Below, piece after piece: positions 48,439 through 61,624 of a stretch of DNA of 64,000 bases (within the stretch, counting starts at the first letter, position 1; each line of letters begins with the position of its first letter). A model generated the notes under the pieces. The model was not told the DNA's origin, searched no databases, and saw nothing but the letters and a program-made list of their open reading frames with translations. The DNA comes from Ostrinia nubilalis (lineage: Eukaryota; Arthropoda; Insecta; Lepidoptera; Crambidae), in NCBI RefSeq assembly GCF_963855985.1, contig NC_087099.1, positions 4,246,001 through 4,310,000 on the forward strand, read 5' to 3'. Position numbers and translations under genes: made by a program.

Positions 48439-49014
48439 TATAATATTGTGACCGTCATACCTATCGTCCGATCCGTTCTCCACATCACACACAAAAAAAT
48501 CAACAAACTCAATAAGAAACATGATGATATCCTGAGAAAAATGTTTATTAATAGCTTATTCTTAAATTAATCTTTAAATCTATCCTACACAAGGCGATCA
48601 CTCAACGTCTCAAAGAACAAAACTAAACACATAGAAATACTTTCAATTTATAATACAAATTAGAATTTCACATAACTAAACCGAAATGATGGATTTTCCG
48701 TAGGTAAAAACTTTTCACGCCTATGAGGAACAAAAACTAAGTATTCCCAAAGGATCTATCAATCTCTACCTTTCTCTATACCAAAATTCTATAATATGAT
48801 TCAAGGATTTTGGCATAAGAATTGTACAAACAGATATAATAAAGACACTATTAGTGATGTCCCGCGTTCCCGACTCATATGACTACCGAGGGCAACGTCA
48901 GGTTTTTAGTGGGTAGGCTGCCCCCGCGGCTAGTGGTATACAAATCAATGCATTTTCCTTACGAGAAAAAAAAAGTCTCAATATTAAAAGTACCAGTATA
49001 ATTATGACATCAGC

Positions 49015-49684
49015 TTTAAAGTATTAGTGCAGATGCAGAGGATGTGGAACGTGTCCACAATTTTACCTACCTCGGGAGCGTCGTGTCAGAGACTGGAGGT
49101 ACCGAAGAGGACATCACTTCGCGCATTGCCAAGGCTAGAGCCACCTTCGCACAACTTCGCCCCGTACGGCAGTCACGGAAACTGACCCGAAGAGTCAAGA
49201 TCAAAATTTTCGGGTCCAACGTTAAATCCGTGCTGCTCTATGGGTGTGAAACGTGGAAGGTCACCAAGGTCATCTCGCACCAGCTGCAGGTCTTCGTCAA
49301 CCGCTGCCTTCGCCGAATTCTCGGCATATACTGGCCTGAGAAAATGTCCAACGTCGAGCTATTGGAACGCTGCCACGAAATTCCGATCGACCAGCAGATC
49401 AAGCGCCGCAAGTGGAACTGGATTGGCCACACTCTCCGAAGGGATCCCGATCACATCCCCAAGCAGGCTCTGGATTGGAACCCCCAAGGAAAACGCAAAC
49501 GTGGTCGCCCCAAGCAAACTTGGCGGCGCACTGTGGCAGACGAGGAGAAGAAGATCGGCAAGACTTGGAGCGAGATCAAACACATAGCTCAAGACCGAAC
49601 GCGATGGAGGACTGTTGTGGACGCCCTCTGCCCCATCTAGGGGACATAGGACCATAAGTCAAGTAAGTCAAGTTTAAAGTATTA
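49015..49684 (+). mobile_element. SR2-like RTE retrotransposon, 5'-truncated, 12-bp target duplication
   Basis: TTTAAAGTATTA flanks the insert (49015-49026 and 49673-49684). The insert is 646 bases and ends in an AAGTCAAGT-type tandem tail. Its reading frame is open from the truncation point to a stop at 49638-49640. This is a different RTE lineage from the subfamily A/B fragments, and the intact frame with an unbroken duplication suggests recent insertion. Confidence 0.88.
49027..49640 (+). pseudogene. C-terminal fragment of an SR2-like RTE reverse transcriptase
   Basis: About 204 open codons, entered mid-frame at the truncation. Visible motifs: NFTYLGSVVSETGG, the conserved stretch just after the RT palm; VLLYGCETWKVT; CLRRILGIYWPEKMSN; KRRKWNWIGHTLRR; ALDWNPQGKRKRGRPKQTW; and the terminal IAQDRTRWRTVVDALCPI. 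This order and wording is that of SR2/RTE-clade polyproteins. Endonuclease and catalytic RT motifs are missing, so it cannot transpose itself. No stop or frameshift is seen within it. Confidence 0.87.
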
Positions 49685-52241
49685 AGTCGCAACGCAACGC
49701 TGCAAAAGGATCCGCGAAAGTCGCCTAATTGTTTCCTGCTATTGTTTCTGCCAAAAATGGCGGACTCAAATGACTTAGAAGGGATTAGGTCGTTATCGGT
49801 TCAGCTTTCATTTCATTAACATTTCGGGTCCTTTGACAAGCGCTGGTAATCTTTAAATTAACTTTTGGGATGCTTAAGGTTCAGAAGGGTAAAGTCATAT
49901 GACGCCAAAGTCAAGCCAATTTTGTTGTTTGAATAATGATTAAACATAAACAAAATTCTGTAAACAACAAATGTTACAGCGATATATTATATGGGCGCAG
50001 TAGGTACCCTCGGATCGATTAGATGTCTCTCAGTCTGTTAAGACGCTTTTTATTATTCATATGAAGCTTTTATCTTTCGCATTTCATTTCAATAAATAAT
50101 AATAATAATAGCTTTTACTCATACTGCAAATAAAGATTTTAAATAAATAAATGAATATATACTCAATATAGGTCTGTGTCATGAATCGTATCTCAGAATT
50201 ATCTCAAAAAAGATTCAAGCACGTTATTACTTACTTAAGTTTCGATATTTAAAACCAACCATAAGCTCGTCTCTACATAATACTATTGAGTGATTCAGCG
50301 TAGTTTTATCCATATAGACCTCCATTTTAGGTAGCAAGCTCGTATACCCGAATGTTGTTACTCACTTAGCCAAGATAGAAAGCAAAGTAAGTATCGATCT
50401 GGGGCTTTTCATTTCATATTCCTAGGCACTTTACAACTTTACATCTCATAACGTTCACGTACCTGAAACGCATCTATGCCACGTATATTAAGTCATAACA
50501 AAAACCTTTTAGAGGCCATTATATCTCCACAAAGTATACGCTTTAGGGAGAATAATATCGCCATAGTAAAACTGAAAAATATGTTTCTTACTTCATAACT
50601 TTCACTGGGTGCTATATGTACTTATAAAACCTGTGATTAATTTGACAAGAATTGAACTCACTACAGATTTGAATATTTTATAAGAAATTTCTTTCCACTA
50701 AAAAGCCAGAATTGGGTTATTTCTTATTACAAAATAATTCTGCTACCATTGAATAATAAGAAGTATGATATCTGACTGGCTGTGTACAAGATTATAAAGT
50801 TGAAACTTGCACCAAATATAAGTAATTTTGATGTTATTTGCAACTCAATTTTGGGTAAATTACGACTTAGTGACTTTTCGCTCTACGATATTACCGTCTC
50901 TGTCACTAACGACTTCCTGCCAAATGCATAACTCTTAAAAATAGACGGTTTTCGGAACTGTATCAGATATTCGTTAGTTTGCAAATGAGAAGCGCAAGTT
51001 GACAACAGGCAGATTTTTAATTTCCCACGAGGCGGGCGCTGGTGCATTAACTTTTTACCTAAAGTACAGTCGACGGCACATCAGAATCTACATTTTTGCT
51101 GCAAAATAGCATCTATTACAACTATTTAAGATGCCACAGTGTAAAGCTTGATCTGCTGTATCTTCATTTTACGGGGCAAAATTGTCAGGTGATTTTATTT
51201 TTAGATGGATTCCTGCAGTTCCGAACTATTTTTCGCTATGTGCTCGTTAACTAAAACTTCATTGTTATGCTGCCAAAATATTAGGTCATTTATTTTAGAT
51301 TTACAAACTGCGTGGCGTTTTCCCACCATTAAATATGAAAAATGTGCGGGTGAGGGCGAGTGCGTGGGCAATGGGATTTTACTATTAATCGTGGGTATAC
51401 CGTGGTTTCAAATTTGAATTGCAATATTAAAATTTATATCCTACGATTGATTTGTGGTCTTAAAACCCCATTAATACTTATAAAGTCAAAAGTTAGGTGT
51501 ATCTATTTCACTCAAAAACTACCGGGCGGATTTATGTGAAACTTTACTATGCCTCTACATCAGAAAACCACATAGGGTTTAGTAAGGCAACTTTTTATGT
51601 GCTAAATATTATTTTGTTTTACTGGTAGTTAGTGTACATTCAAAGAAGGTTTAACTTAAGCTAGTTTTCGAAGGCCAGATGAGCTATGCCAGACGCCTAC
51701 AGCGTGTTAGAGAAGAAAACATTATTTCTTATGCTTGTGACTTCAAAATTCACAATAAAAGAGCCTTCTTATTATTCTCTTCGAGGTCTTGTTCAGGAAT
51801 TATCCAATGACATGTTATTGTTCAACAACGAAATCTCAAATGTAAAGAGCTAGTTTCAAATTTTCAATACATTCTAATTTGAATCCAGCCGAATACTAAA
51901 ACTGATTCAATCTTGTATCGGATGGTTCTACAGTCGTCCGTGCTATTCCGTATCCTCCAAAAGCAATTTCGGGTCTCGATTGCCATTGTCAAACGCACCC
52001 GCGGAATTCTTGAAAACGTTAAAGTGGATTATTTCAAATAGATAAATGGCCCTTTTTATATTCCGCGCTGATTTCGGGGTCTTTCGAATCTGCATGAGAG
52101 CGTCTTGCCATGTCTGCGGTCCCATTTTGGGCCGAAACAAAGGCTGACTAATGACAGCTGCTTCAAAGCGAGTTTGGACGAGTGTCTTTATGATTTTCGT
52201 TGGCTCTTGGAAATGTAAAGATTAGCGGCCATTTTTGATAC
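49685..52241. other. 2.6 kb without a gene
   Basis: Includes a short AATAAT microsatellite (50094-50108) and the eroded repeat near 51485-51590. Confidence 0.5.
51485..51590 (+). repeat. Eroded dispersed repeat
   Basis: TTTCACTCAAAAACTACCGG, GCGGATTTATGTGAAACTTT resembles the middle of the repeat at 3584-3792. Ends not found. Confidence 0.35.
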
Positions 52242-52263
52242 AGTTTCAAATCTTTTAAACTAT

Positions 52264-53201
52264 TAGGGGAGAGTTCGGTATATTGTACCGCCGGGTAAAT
52301 TGTACCACCCTCATATTTCGTAAAGTATTTATTGAATGTCTGTAATTGCAACACTCAGCGATACACAACTAAAATCAATTAATATCGGCCATGTGGTTTT
52401 TGCCGTGACAACAAACACGTGTGTTTTATTTTGAAAAGTATTTTTTCATTGTTTTCAACTAACTTTTGACAATACATGTTTAGATTGTAATTTTGTTAAA
52501 TTTAATCACAGGGTGTTTCTAATATATTATTTAGAAGCGTAAATTAGTGTGGATTAGAATTATTTGAAACATTTTTCGGTATTTATAAGCTATATTTTTT
52601 ACCGATTTTTTAAAAGCACTATCACCTAGTCGGCTAAATTGTACCACATCAAGTTGTATGGAACTTTACCAAAGGATTTTGAAATTTTTTTTAGTAAATC
52701 ATATTTTGAAGTTATAATAGCGTAGTTATGTTTGACTAACAATAAATGAAAGCAAAAGACTGGCAAAGTAGATTAGGTACAAGTGTGCGTTACGATAATT
52801 AGAATTACAAAACTTGTACTCAAAATCGTGATAACGAGTAAAACAATATCGATTGTCTATGTTATTAACTACTGTTCCTCTTCGTTTCCTAATTTGTTAA
52901 GAATGTATCGTATAATATTTTGCCATAGTTTTTTTAAAGGCTTGAAATTTATTGAAATCCAATTTAGTAACCCTGTGGTACAAATTATCGAACCGGTTGG
53001 CTAAATTGGACCGAAGCTCTGAACTCGTACTTTGTTGATTTGTGCTAAATATACAACAATCATGTTAATTAATACTTATGAAATAGTAAGTTGAATAATG
53101 TATCTTTTATTATATACCATGGACATTAGCAAAAACAAAAGAAAACTATGTGTAAAATGGGATTGAAAAAAACTGGTCCAAATTAGCGGACTCTCCCTTA
53201 T
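52264..53201. mobile_element. Inverted-terminal-repeat element with GGGGAGAGT ends
   Basis: Left AGGGGAGAGTTCGG and right complement of AAGGGAGAGTCCGC. Inside, ATTGTACC/AAATTGTACCAC motifs recur near both sides. No coding content. Confidence 0.55.
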
Positions 53202-53214
53202 GTTGCATTGTTTT

Positions 53215-53279
53215 ACTATAAAATTATCACTTCACGGGATATTGTTGCAATAAATCCCGTGAAGTGATAATTTTATAGT
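53215..53279. repeat. Perfect 26-bp hairpin
   Basis: Arms 53215-53240 and 53254-53279 are exact complements (ATTATCACTTCACGGGAT in the left arm) around a 13-base loop. It lies 14 bases beyond the right end of the element at 52264-53201. Confidence 0.85.
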
Positions 53280-53289
53280 TTCAAATCTT

Positions 53290-55139
53290 GATTACATAAA
53301 ATGATTTATTAGATCACTGGGCTTTGTGGCCCACAAATATTAATTGGATTGCTTCAGATTGACCACTAGATTTTTCATCACATTTAGCTTTATTAAACAT
53401 GTTCCAATAACCATTGAAAATGAAGCTATCAGAATTTGTTTCCCAAATGAAAACTGCACGCGTTTTTCTGCGGAAAGTAATTTCTAGTTAGCTATTTCAA
53501 AATTGGGATTCACTGGTAAAAATAGAGCAGCGAAAACACTAGTTGATTTTGATTCAAGCTCCAATTTGTTATTCTGACCGCAGCGCAAGTGTGCATATTT
53601 TAATCCCAAATATTTAATTTATAAAAACCACGGAAGTATTTGGGTTAACCCTCAATCGACGGATTTAATTCCATCCATTATAATGATATTTGGCTCAAGT
53701 CGGGCAGAAAATTAAACAGAGCCAATTCGGTAAATGCAGTTCCTCCGAATATCCAACTCTAGAGATGCAAGCAAATCTCCAATGCATCGAAAATAGCCTT
53801 CGTGATAAATTACCTTTAAGAAAGCTTTTCGACAGCACCCGAAACGCACGTCCAGATTTACATTTCGAAAATGCTGGATTTTTCGACTATATTGGATAGA
53901 GTCAACATACGAGTACTAGGCATCTATGTAGGTCAAATATTTTCATCATCTTTAATGCTAGATCTTTTAGTACTTTTAGTGATAAATAGAGTGAGATATT
54001 AGTTTGGTCAGGTTATTTGGTATCCACTGCAGGAGGATTTGCCCTCGCTCCTCTAATGCTGGCCAGACGAGTTAGCGAAACCTGATGTTAAAATATTTGT
54101 CTCTTAGTGTCCTCTTAGAACATCTACGAGGAGAATGGGAGGTTTCCTATTCTATTTTGCTGCCCAAACAACAAGGTTCACCAGAATAGGTGATCACTTG
54201 AAAACAATGTACTACTAAGTACATCATATGTTTCAGAAAATGTTGTTAGTTATAGAATAAGCTAGAACCAACAACAGTGATACGCAAAATCGCAACGCAG
54301 TCAGCGTCACGTCCCGTCGTATTCTTGAGATTTGTCTGTATTGTAAGTACTTCTCGCTTAATAATCAATACTTTATTTATAAAAATGAATATGAAAGATG
54401 CTTTTAAATGATGTACACGTATGTAAATAGGTACAAAGTACTAGTGCTCCCAAGAGCCCAAAAATCGTTTTATTCCCAAATAACCAATTCGCTTCGAGTC
54501 GGTCGACGTCACTGCAGCCTCTCGTGATAAATTATGTGCAGGTGCCGCCGCGACAACCCGGTTGGGCCCGAATCATTCAAGTGTATATACAACGATTTAT
54601 GAATATGTAGGTACACATTGATGTGGTAGAATATGTAAGGTATGAACGTATTATGTTTAATAATGAATGTAGCCTATTACCTATAGCACGCTATGTTTAA
54701 ACCAATTGAAAACATTAGTGTCCTTTACACGTGCATTAATATTGGTTTCTTTTAATTGGTTAATTTTACCATCTTCAAAGGACGCCCCGTAGCTTTTTGC
54801 TAATTGTGTTAATCGTATTTCGTATTTAGATTTCAGGTTGCCGAGACGGTGAGTAAAAATCAGTGAATCGTTCGAAGATTGTAAATCGTATTCAAATACA
54901 TAGTTTCAGTGCAAAGAAGCAAAGGGTCGCTTCATACAAAATTCTAAACCAATAGGTCGATGCGTTGGGACTTGGGATATAACTGCAATATGTAAGTGAA
55001 GTATGATTATTTAACAGATCATGAAATCCTGTTTTAAAAAAAAAACAATGTCTTACCGTAAGTAATTGGTGAAGATTTATTTTATTCCGCTGAAAAAAAT
55101 ATAAGGAGACTAAAGGTGTACATCTCCTGAAAAAGAAAC
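53290..55139. other. Possible intron of the candidate gene starting at 55383, otherwise empty
   Basis: If the exon at 55144-55383 is real, this lies within its first intron. T-rich AG motifs that could be acceptors occur at about 55122 and 55091 on the minus strand but no following exon could be recognised. Confidence 0.35.
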
Positions 55140-55520
55140 CAACCTGTGAATGCGCAGCGCAGTAGTCAGGCGCAGGCTGTCGGAAGGGGCTGTGCACGGG
55201 GCACGAGGCGGCGTGCTGCGTGTGCGGCACGCGGTGGTGCGTGTGCGCGTGCGCGTGCGGCGCGTGGCGGTGCGCGACGCGCGGCTGCGGCGCGTGGCGC
55301 GCGCACAGGTGGCCCGTGCTGCCATGGTGCTCCGCCAGCGACAGCGACGAGCACGACGGCCGCCAGTACCCCCCCTCCTCCATGTCAGGCGCCGGAGCGC
55401 ATCGCGCCGCGCCGCAGCAAGCGCAGCGCCGCGCGCACGTCAGCGCATGACGCCGCGCCTCGTGCGGGCACCAGTCGTCTCGCTCCCGCCCCGACACCCT
55501 TTCCGCTCCTCGCTACCGCT
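55140..55520. promoter_or_regulatory. CpG-rich island
   Basis: About 380 bases dense in CG dinucleotides, with GTGCG/GCGCG runs, in DNA that is otherwise about two-thirds A+T. It coincides with the candidate exon on the minus strand. It could be a 5' exon and promoter region or a GC-rich low-complexity insertion. Confidence 0.4.
55144..55383 (-). CDS. Candidate first coding exon of an unrecognised gene (His/Ala/Cys-rich)
   Basis: The frame from ATG at 55383 to a possible donor CACAG/GTTGGT at 55144 is exactly 80 codons (phase 0). It begins MEEGGYWRPSCSSLSLAEHH and continues with many His, Ala, Pro and seven Cys in all; there is no signal peptide or membrane segment. The ATG has a good context (GAC before, G after). 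The frame extends upstream to a stop at 55513, but a purine-rich upstream sequence offers no acceptor, which favours a first exon. Surrounding DNA is strongly CpG-rich against an AT-rich background, as at some promoters. I do not recognise the family. Low-complexity GC-rich DNA gives open frames on both strands, and the donor is weak, so this may not be coding. Confidence 0.35.
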
Positions 55521-58500
55521 TCTAGCGTCTCCGCCGCACGGGCGACCGACGACTTCGCATCCTCTCATCAATCACCAAAATAACACTTCTCATACACCGC
55601 TTTTTGTAACACTTTTCAATCAAAACTTTTTTATTCACGAGTCCTTAAGAATCGCGTGCAACACTCACTAGACTCCATCACTTGGTTCCACTTAAATCAG
55701 TTTCGACCTCTTCGAATAGGTAAGCTAGACAATAAAATAGGGATAAAAGTTTTAGTACCCGCCTAAACGCTGCGAGACAATGGCCCGTCGTTAAGGTAGT
55801 TGGGGAATGCAATGGAGAGGTAATAAAGGTATTCCGTATAATGTTCACAATGGCGTAAGTTTGTCTTTGCTCTGGCTGAAGTAACGGCGGAGTCTTGCTC
55901 CAATTCGAGAGCAAACAAGAGCTCAATACGTCGGCCAAGTTAATCTCAGCCAAAATGCACACCGCATTTGGATTCTATATCAAAACGTTAGGTTTGTGCT
56001 AGTTCAGTGCGAAACTTCCCAAGTGGTGCTGAATGACCTTCTACGAAGCTCAGTTATGAATAAGCAATGATACGCAGGAAAGAAACTTTCACGGCCGTGC
56101 AGCCGGGAGAAATAAAAGTGTTGTAACAATAAGGGAAAATCATTGCTCGAGGAAGGCAAAACCATTCTCACAATTATTTATATCCAGCTCGCAGGTGTAC
56201 GGGAAATAAAATACTTAGCCTCGAGCCAACACACAGGAAAGTGAGCCAGAATGTATTTAAGATTTAGCCAAGAGTGAACCACGCGAATTTATAGCTGCGA
56301 AAGATACTTTAAATGTTTTAGATTTCACCAAGAATTCGAAGAAAGCAAATTATTATTTTAGCTTCAGAAACACAAAAATTCTAATAAATATATTTAATTT
56401 AACAGATTAATATTCGGAACTCGGTATCAAAAATATTCTATTAAAGAAAAAATATCAAAGACATGGAATGAATAAACTCTTTTTCCTTGAATACTTTTAA
56501 AATGGAAGGCCGTAAAGCTTGCATTTAATGTGCTGGAGGAACTAGAGTCAATACAATACTAGGTACAATACAGGTTCTTTGCAGCACAGCCTTTGATGTT
56601 GACTTGCACAAATTCATGTTCTCCTTTTATGCATTTAAAATGCAGTGCGACGGGAAAAGTAAATTATTCAGAGAGCAAAGAGAAAGATTGCGGGTCACGT
56701 ACAAAAACGTTGCTACACCAGGTTCAACTAATAAATAAGGGTGTCACGTACGGATAGTAGAATAATAGGGTGAAAGTGTCCCTTTGGAGACGGGCTAGTC
56801 TGTGGCTAACCGCAGTTTAGGTCTTAGTGGTGAGACACCTCCGCATTCAATCCTTGTGACTTGTGTTCTTAGGTTCACGTTTACAAATTAAAATAGATTT
56901 GTGTTCCCTTCTCCAAATGAAATGAGTCTAGTAAACACACCAATGTAGGTACATAATGTAATAAACTTGAATGAAAGCAGTGTAAATTATAACCAGAACA
57001 GTGGAAACGATTCGGAGAATTGTGATATTTGTGATATCAGTATGTGCATTAATACGTCCATTCTGCTTAACACTCATTTAAATTTTCAGATTCATTTACG
57101 ACAGACCGTAATAATGACGTTTGTGAAATTTAATAAAGCTCGCACGTTGGTTTTGAGCTTAATAATGGAATGATGGGAAACATTTAATGGCAATAACTCA
57201 CAATTAGTGGAGCACTACTGCAGAACGGGAGCATATTGAAAATTTTATATACGTCGCCAAGGGTACAAATAACGGAAAATCGGAAGTGATTAAAATCTCA
57301 AGAACCTTAAAATCAGGCACTCAAAATTTTAAAATAAAAATTCCACCCGGAAAAGGCAATAACAGTTAATTTCCTATGCTTATGACGACGCAAATTAACA
57401 ATAGCCTTTCTCAGAAATTAACGAACCCCGAAATTGAATCTTAAGCACAATGAATAGCTGCACCCAGCGTTAATTTCCCGAAGGAGTGCAACCATAAAAT
57501 ATTCCAGTCGTGCACCGAAAAGAATTCACCGGCTGTGCACGTTTTTAATTGGAAAAGGAAAATTCGAAGCCTGACGTGACTTATTGACCCGGAGCTAAAT
57601 TAGCAGGGTCTTAACGCTAAGCGCAGTTAACGCTAAGGGCCCAGTTAGGGTCTTGGGGATCTGCAATAAGCGTATGCCCCATTTTGCAGTTCGTTGAAAG
57701 GGTTCGCAGCAAACACGTTTTAATTGGAGGCACAAAAATGTTGTGCTGATAGGCTAGAAAATTAGACGGCATTACAAAATCATCTCCTTGATACTCAGAA
57801 ACCAAAGTCACTAAGAGCGGTTTTCCCTTAAAAATATTATTGAAACATTTAACATTATAACAACACTATGTTTTCATTTGTACCTGTACCTACAGTGATC
57901 GCATGCGAAAAAATACGAATCATTAATCACCATTTTTTCATTCACCACCCCCACCCCAATTATTGGACAACATGATACGCGTTTGTTTACCGCGTTGATT
58001 GAATAAAAACGAACCGGCCGTAAATGAAAACATTATTTTAGGTACAAATTGTCATTTTGTCGCTCGCAGCGTCCTGAAAGCCTTGACCTGAATGTGGTAC
58101 ATTAATTTTCAGAGGCTCATTCGATAGCTGCCTGTCAATTAAAAGGGAGTATGATGGGATCGAGCCTTTGTATTATTTCATACTTCTCTGGTAATTAAGT
58201 TTCTAGAGTAGTTGTTGCTTCAATTATAACTTTATTTTAGTTTAATTAGGATATCCAATGGCTACTAGTTAACAATTCTGAAAATAGTAATACTGTTTGT
58301 ATTTTTATATCAGCTGCGGTTTGAAACTAATACGACAAAACCCTCAATTGAACGATGAAACCAGGCAAAATCGAAAGCAAATTTGATCGCAACTTTTTTA
58401 CTCGAACTGCACGCGCAACTAATAGCTTGCTATTACCACAATTCTGCGTAAAACAATTTTCGAGAGCCTCCATTTGGTTATATTTCCCAAAGGCAATATA

Positions 58501-58619
58501 CAGCATGTCAACGGAGAATTGTTGAGGTGAAGACGTTTTATTCCCAGTCTCTGTGGTGTTATAAAAAAAAGATAACGTAGAAAACATGTACAATTGTGAC
58601 GTATGAAAACACAAACACT
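55521..58619. other. 3.1 kb without a recognised feature
   Basis: Upstream flank of the candidate exon. A near-tandem TAACGCTAAG pair sits at 57611-57640. Nothing else identified. Confidence 0.45.
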
Positions 58620-58741
58620 TAGGCTGAGTTGCATCATCTTACTTTAACTTTGACTAACGTCAAAAATCTGTCAAATTCCATACAAAAAACACCGGTTATC
58701 GTCATAGTTACGGTCAAAGTTAGGTGGTGCAACTCAGCCTT
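58620..58741. mobile_element. Palindromic MITE, family 3, copy 4
   Basis: TAGGCTGAGTTGCATC ... GGTGCAACTCAGCCTTA; closest to copy 1 internally (CACCGGTTATCGT, then CATAGTTACGG). Confidence 0.8.
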
Positions 58742-61624
58742 AAATTATATTCGCCATCAAACTTCCAGAATTTGATGATGCATATGAAATTACACTCGAA
58801 ATGCGGACGTTGAATTCCAAGCGCTATCAATTAAATTACCTACACAATATAGAACATGGCAATCTGTCAAGTTACTCATGAATATTTACAAGTAAGTGAA
58901 TCAGTGCCAGAAAGGGAAACAAATAAGGTGCATGCAGAGCGTTGACTGCAGTCCAGATATAGGTCAGTGGGTCGTCAGTCCGCTGTCATACGGCGAGATA
59001 TCGCTGCGGATCCGACGGCTGCTCGCATCAGCTGTCTGTTACCCAATTCCCTGGACGTTTGCAAGGTTAGGTTACAAAAGTTTGCTCGTTACACTAAAGT
59101 ACAAGGTAACGTAACGTTGGCTTCTATCTAAATGAGTTTAGCCCGTAAATATCAATGACGAACGCTCATTCTCCTGATGGTCTTTGCAATTAGGTCAACA
59201 TTTGTGGATTTTATTCTGTTATAATGTTACTTTCCACAAAGCTACTGTTTGAGAACTGATAATATACTGGTTAAATGTGCCTTATCACAAGGTCGTTAGA
59301 GCTGTTTTTGGCCACACAAGACGTGATAGATATTCAGCGCTCCTCCCAGAAATTCAACAATATCACTTTATTAATTTCAGGCACGCTCGCGACAAATCTG
59401 CGACGAAAAATATAGCTCGCGGCACAGCTGAGCTCCGTAATGAAAATAAATATGAAGCCCCGCGTGTTCCTGCATCATAAAACCCTGATATATCAGACAC
59501 CGCAGTAAACCCGGCTGTTTAAGTAAACAAACTCCAGTCACTAATGGAAACATGATACGACAGAGCACGAGGAAAACTTCTGACTGGGTTAAGCGCGAAA
59601 CAACTGCCTTCGACCCGTATTTGCTTTATATTTCAAAGGTTCAACATTTTATTCGTTTCAATGTCAGAGAGCGCGAGTTCTCTGAATATTTATGTATGGA
59701 TTTTATAGCTTCTTGGCGCAACATCTTGCGGCCGCGTTCACGCTTCGGAAGGCATTACTTTCAGGATGTATAAAAAGCTCTTTGAGTTGGTCGAACCCAC
59801 GCATAATTTCAGAAATAAAATGGAACGGGATAATAATGTTGGCACAAATTATTACGTGATTGTTTTCTTATGTTATATTAATTTCACTGAACGATAGGAT
59901 TCTTCATATTTTGTACAATATCCGACACACTCGCATATATTTCATCAAACAAGTTCCTTGAATTTTCCGGGTTACATTTAGCTTTTGGGGACAACGGGAA
60001 TACAGAGAATCAATTACTTCGTATTCAGTTAGGTAACTTTCATGCAAAATTACAAGAACGGGAAATAGGTAGATGTGTACAAATATATTACCGTACGAAT
60101 AGCTTTAATTAACCATTTTATGCGGGTTTCAATAATATTGTAATTACATATCGAAATCGGGTCAATTATTAAGATGCAAAAAGCTTTGATCTTTTTTCTG
60201 AGGAAATTAAGCAGAAATTATTTAGAATTTACACAATTATTAAAACTCGTGCTTATCGATTTACTACAGGTGATCCCTAATCGGCGATAAATTCACTTGA
60301 CAAATAAAAACACGTTCCGTTTGTGCCTTATAAGAATCATAAAGGCGTTTACTACAGGACGCTCGGTAAAACTTTTATTTTATGGCTGTGCATAAAGTCA
60401 GCTTAGCTTATCCGGGCATGTATTGAAAGTGGATGTCACCTTGGTCCGTGGTAAATAGGTCAGGGCCATATTAGCCACGCGGAGCTCTCCCATTGTGAGG
60501 TCGAAATCTTTTCTTATATGGCTAAGCGGGGGGTCGTTAGAAAATTGTTTTCGCCCTTTAATATGACAACGACAACCGCTGGTATGAAAGAATTGGACGA
60601 TTATGCTAATGGCACGAATGAAGACGCAGTGAAATGGAAAGATGGAATTAACATAATGCATAATGGTAAAGATAAAAACAAGAGAGGAATAGTATAAATC
60701 AGTGTAGAGCTTGATGATAATGTGACGAAAGTTAAGGAGTTTGTTTTTAAAGCAATCTAACAAGATAAGTGAAACAAATTTTTAAATGCCGATATTTTTA
60801 TAACTTCCTAAAAAGAACAATTATTTTTGGTCGGTTCGAATGTTGAAGAGTAGATACTTCACCTCTTTGATTCTAATCATCTATAAGATTTTCATCTTCT
60901 TAAGTTTCAAGTACGTACTCGTACTTGATAAGGCTATCAATTGGGATCAATAAAGGCGAAGTTTGGCTGATTTCATGAATGTTTAAATTCAGCACTAAGT
61001 AAATATTTTATGAACAATGACAACAACATTGATATGATATTCCTGATGCTTCCTGAAGATCAAAACCGAATTGCTGTAGGGCAACTGTGATATTGTTTTA
61101 CCTAAAAAAATAAAGCTCAATGGAATCTGCAACGTTTATATTCCGCGGTGTAAACGAACGATTTATCCTTATTTATATTCATTTATACAGAAATTTCAAT
61201 TTACGCACAAGATTGAATCCAAATAATTCACTATTAACAATTAAATTAAATAAGGTCGCAGATTTACGTGTAAGCTATACTTTTTCAGGGTCGCAATGTC
61301 CAGAATGTTTAAAATTGTATTTGCTTTGCAAAAACTGGCATTGAAAATGGAATTATAGGCGCACAATTAATGAAACTTGTCTGTGTTTCTCGTTGAAATT
61401 GATTTAAATAAGATTTTGTGGAATAGAATAATTGTTTCTAAATTACGAGTAAATAGGTTTATTCATTGTTTAATAAAGCATTATGAAAAATTTAAAACAG
61501 TAAATAAAATAAGTTCAGAAGAGATGGAAACCTCATTACCATTCCGAGGGTGATAAAAACACTCAGAATATTTTTGTTTATTTTCGGTACGTTTCTATCT
61601 TTCGTTTACCTAATGAGCTATCCT
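58742..61624. other. No gene recognised
   Basis: 58920-59060 is GC-richer with an open plus frame (58896-59114) but shows no family features. The 121-codon minus frame at 60398-60763 is likewise unsupported. Confidence 0.45.

Noticed and set aside
48845..48960. GC-richer stretch with GGTTTTTAGTGGGTAGGCTG
   Set aside because: Looks like a known style of dispersed 3' end but boundaries, tail and duplication could not be found.
55146..55671. Long Arg/Ala/Val-rich plus-strand frames in the CpG-rich block
   Set aside because: Products of GC-rich low complexity; the minus frame with a start and donor is more plausible.
60398..60763. 121-codon minus-strand frame
   Set aside because: AT-rich codon content, no motifs, no splice context.
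60820..60860. GGTTCGAAT resembling a tRNA B box
   Set aside because: No matching A box, acceptor stem or cloverleaf could be drawn.
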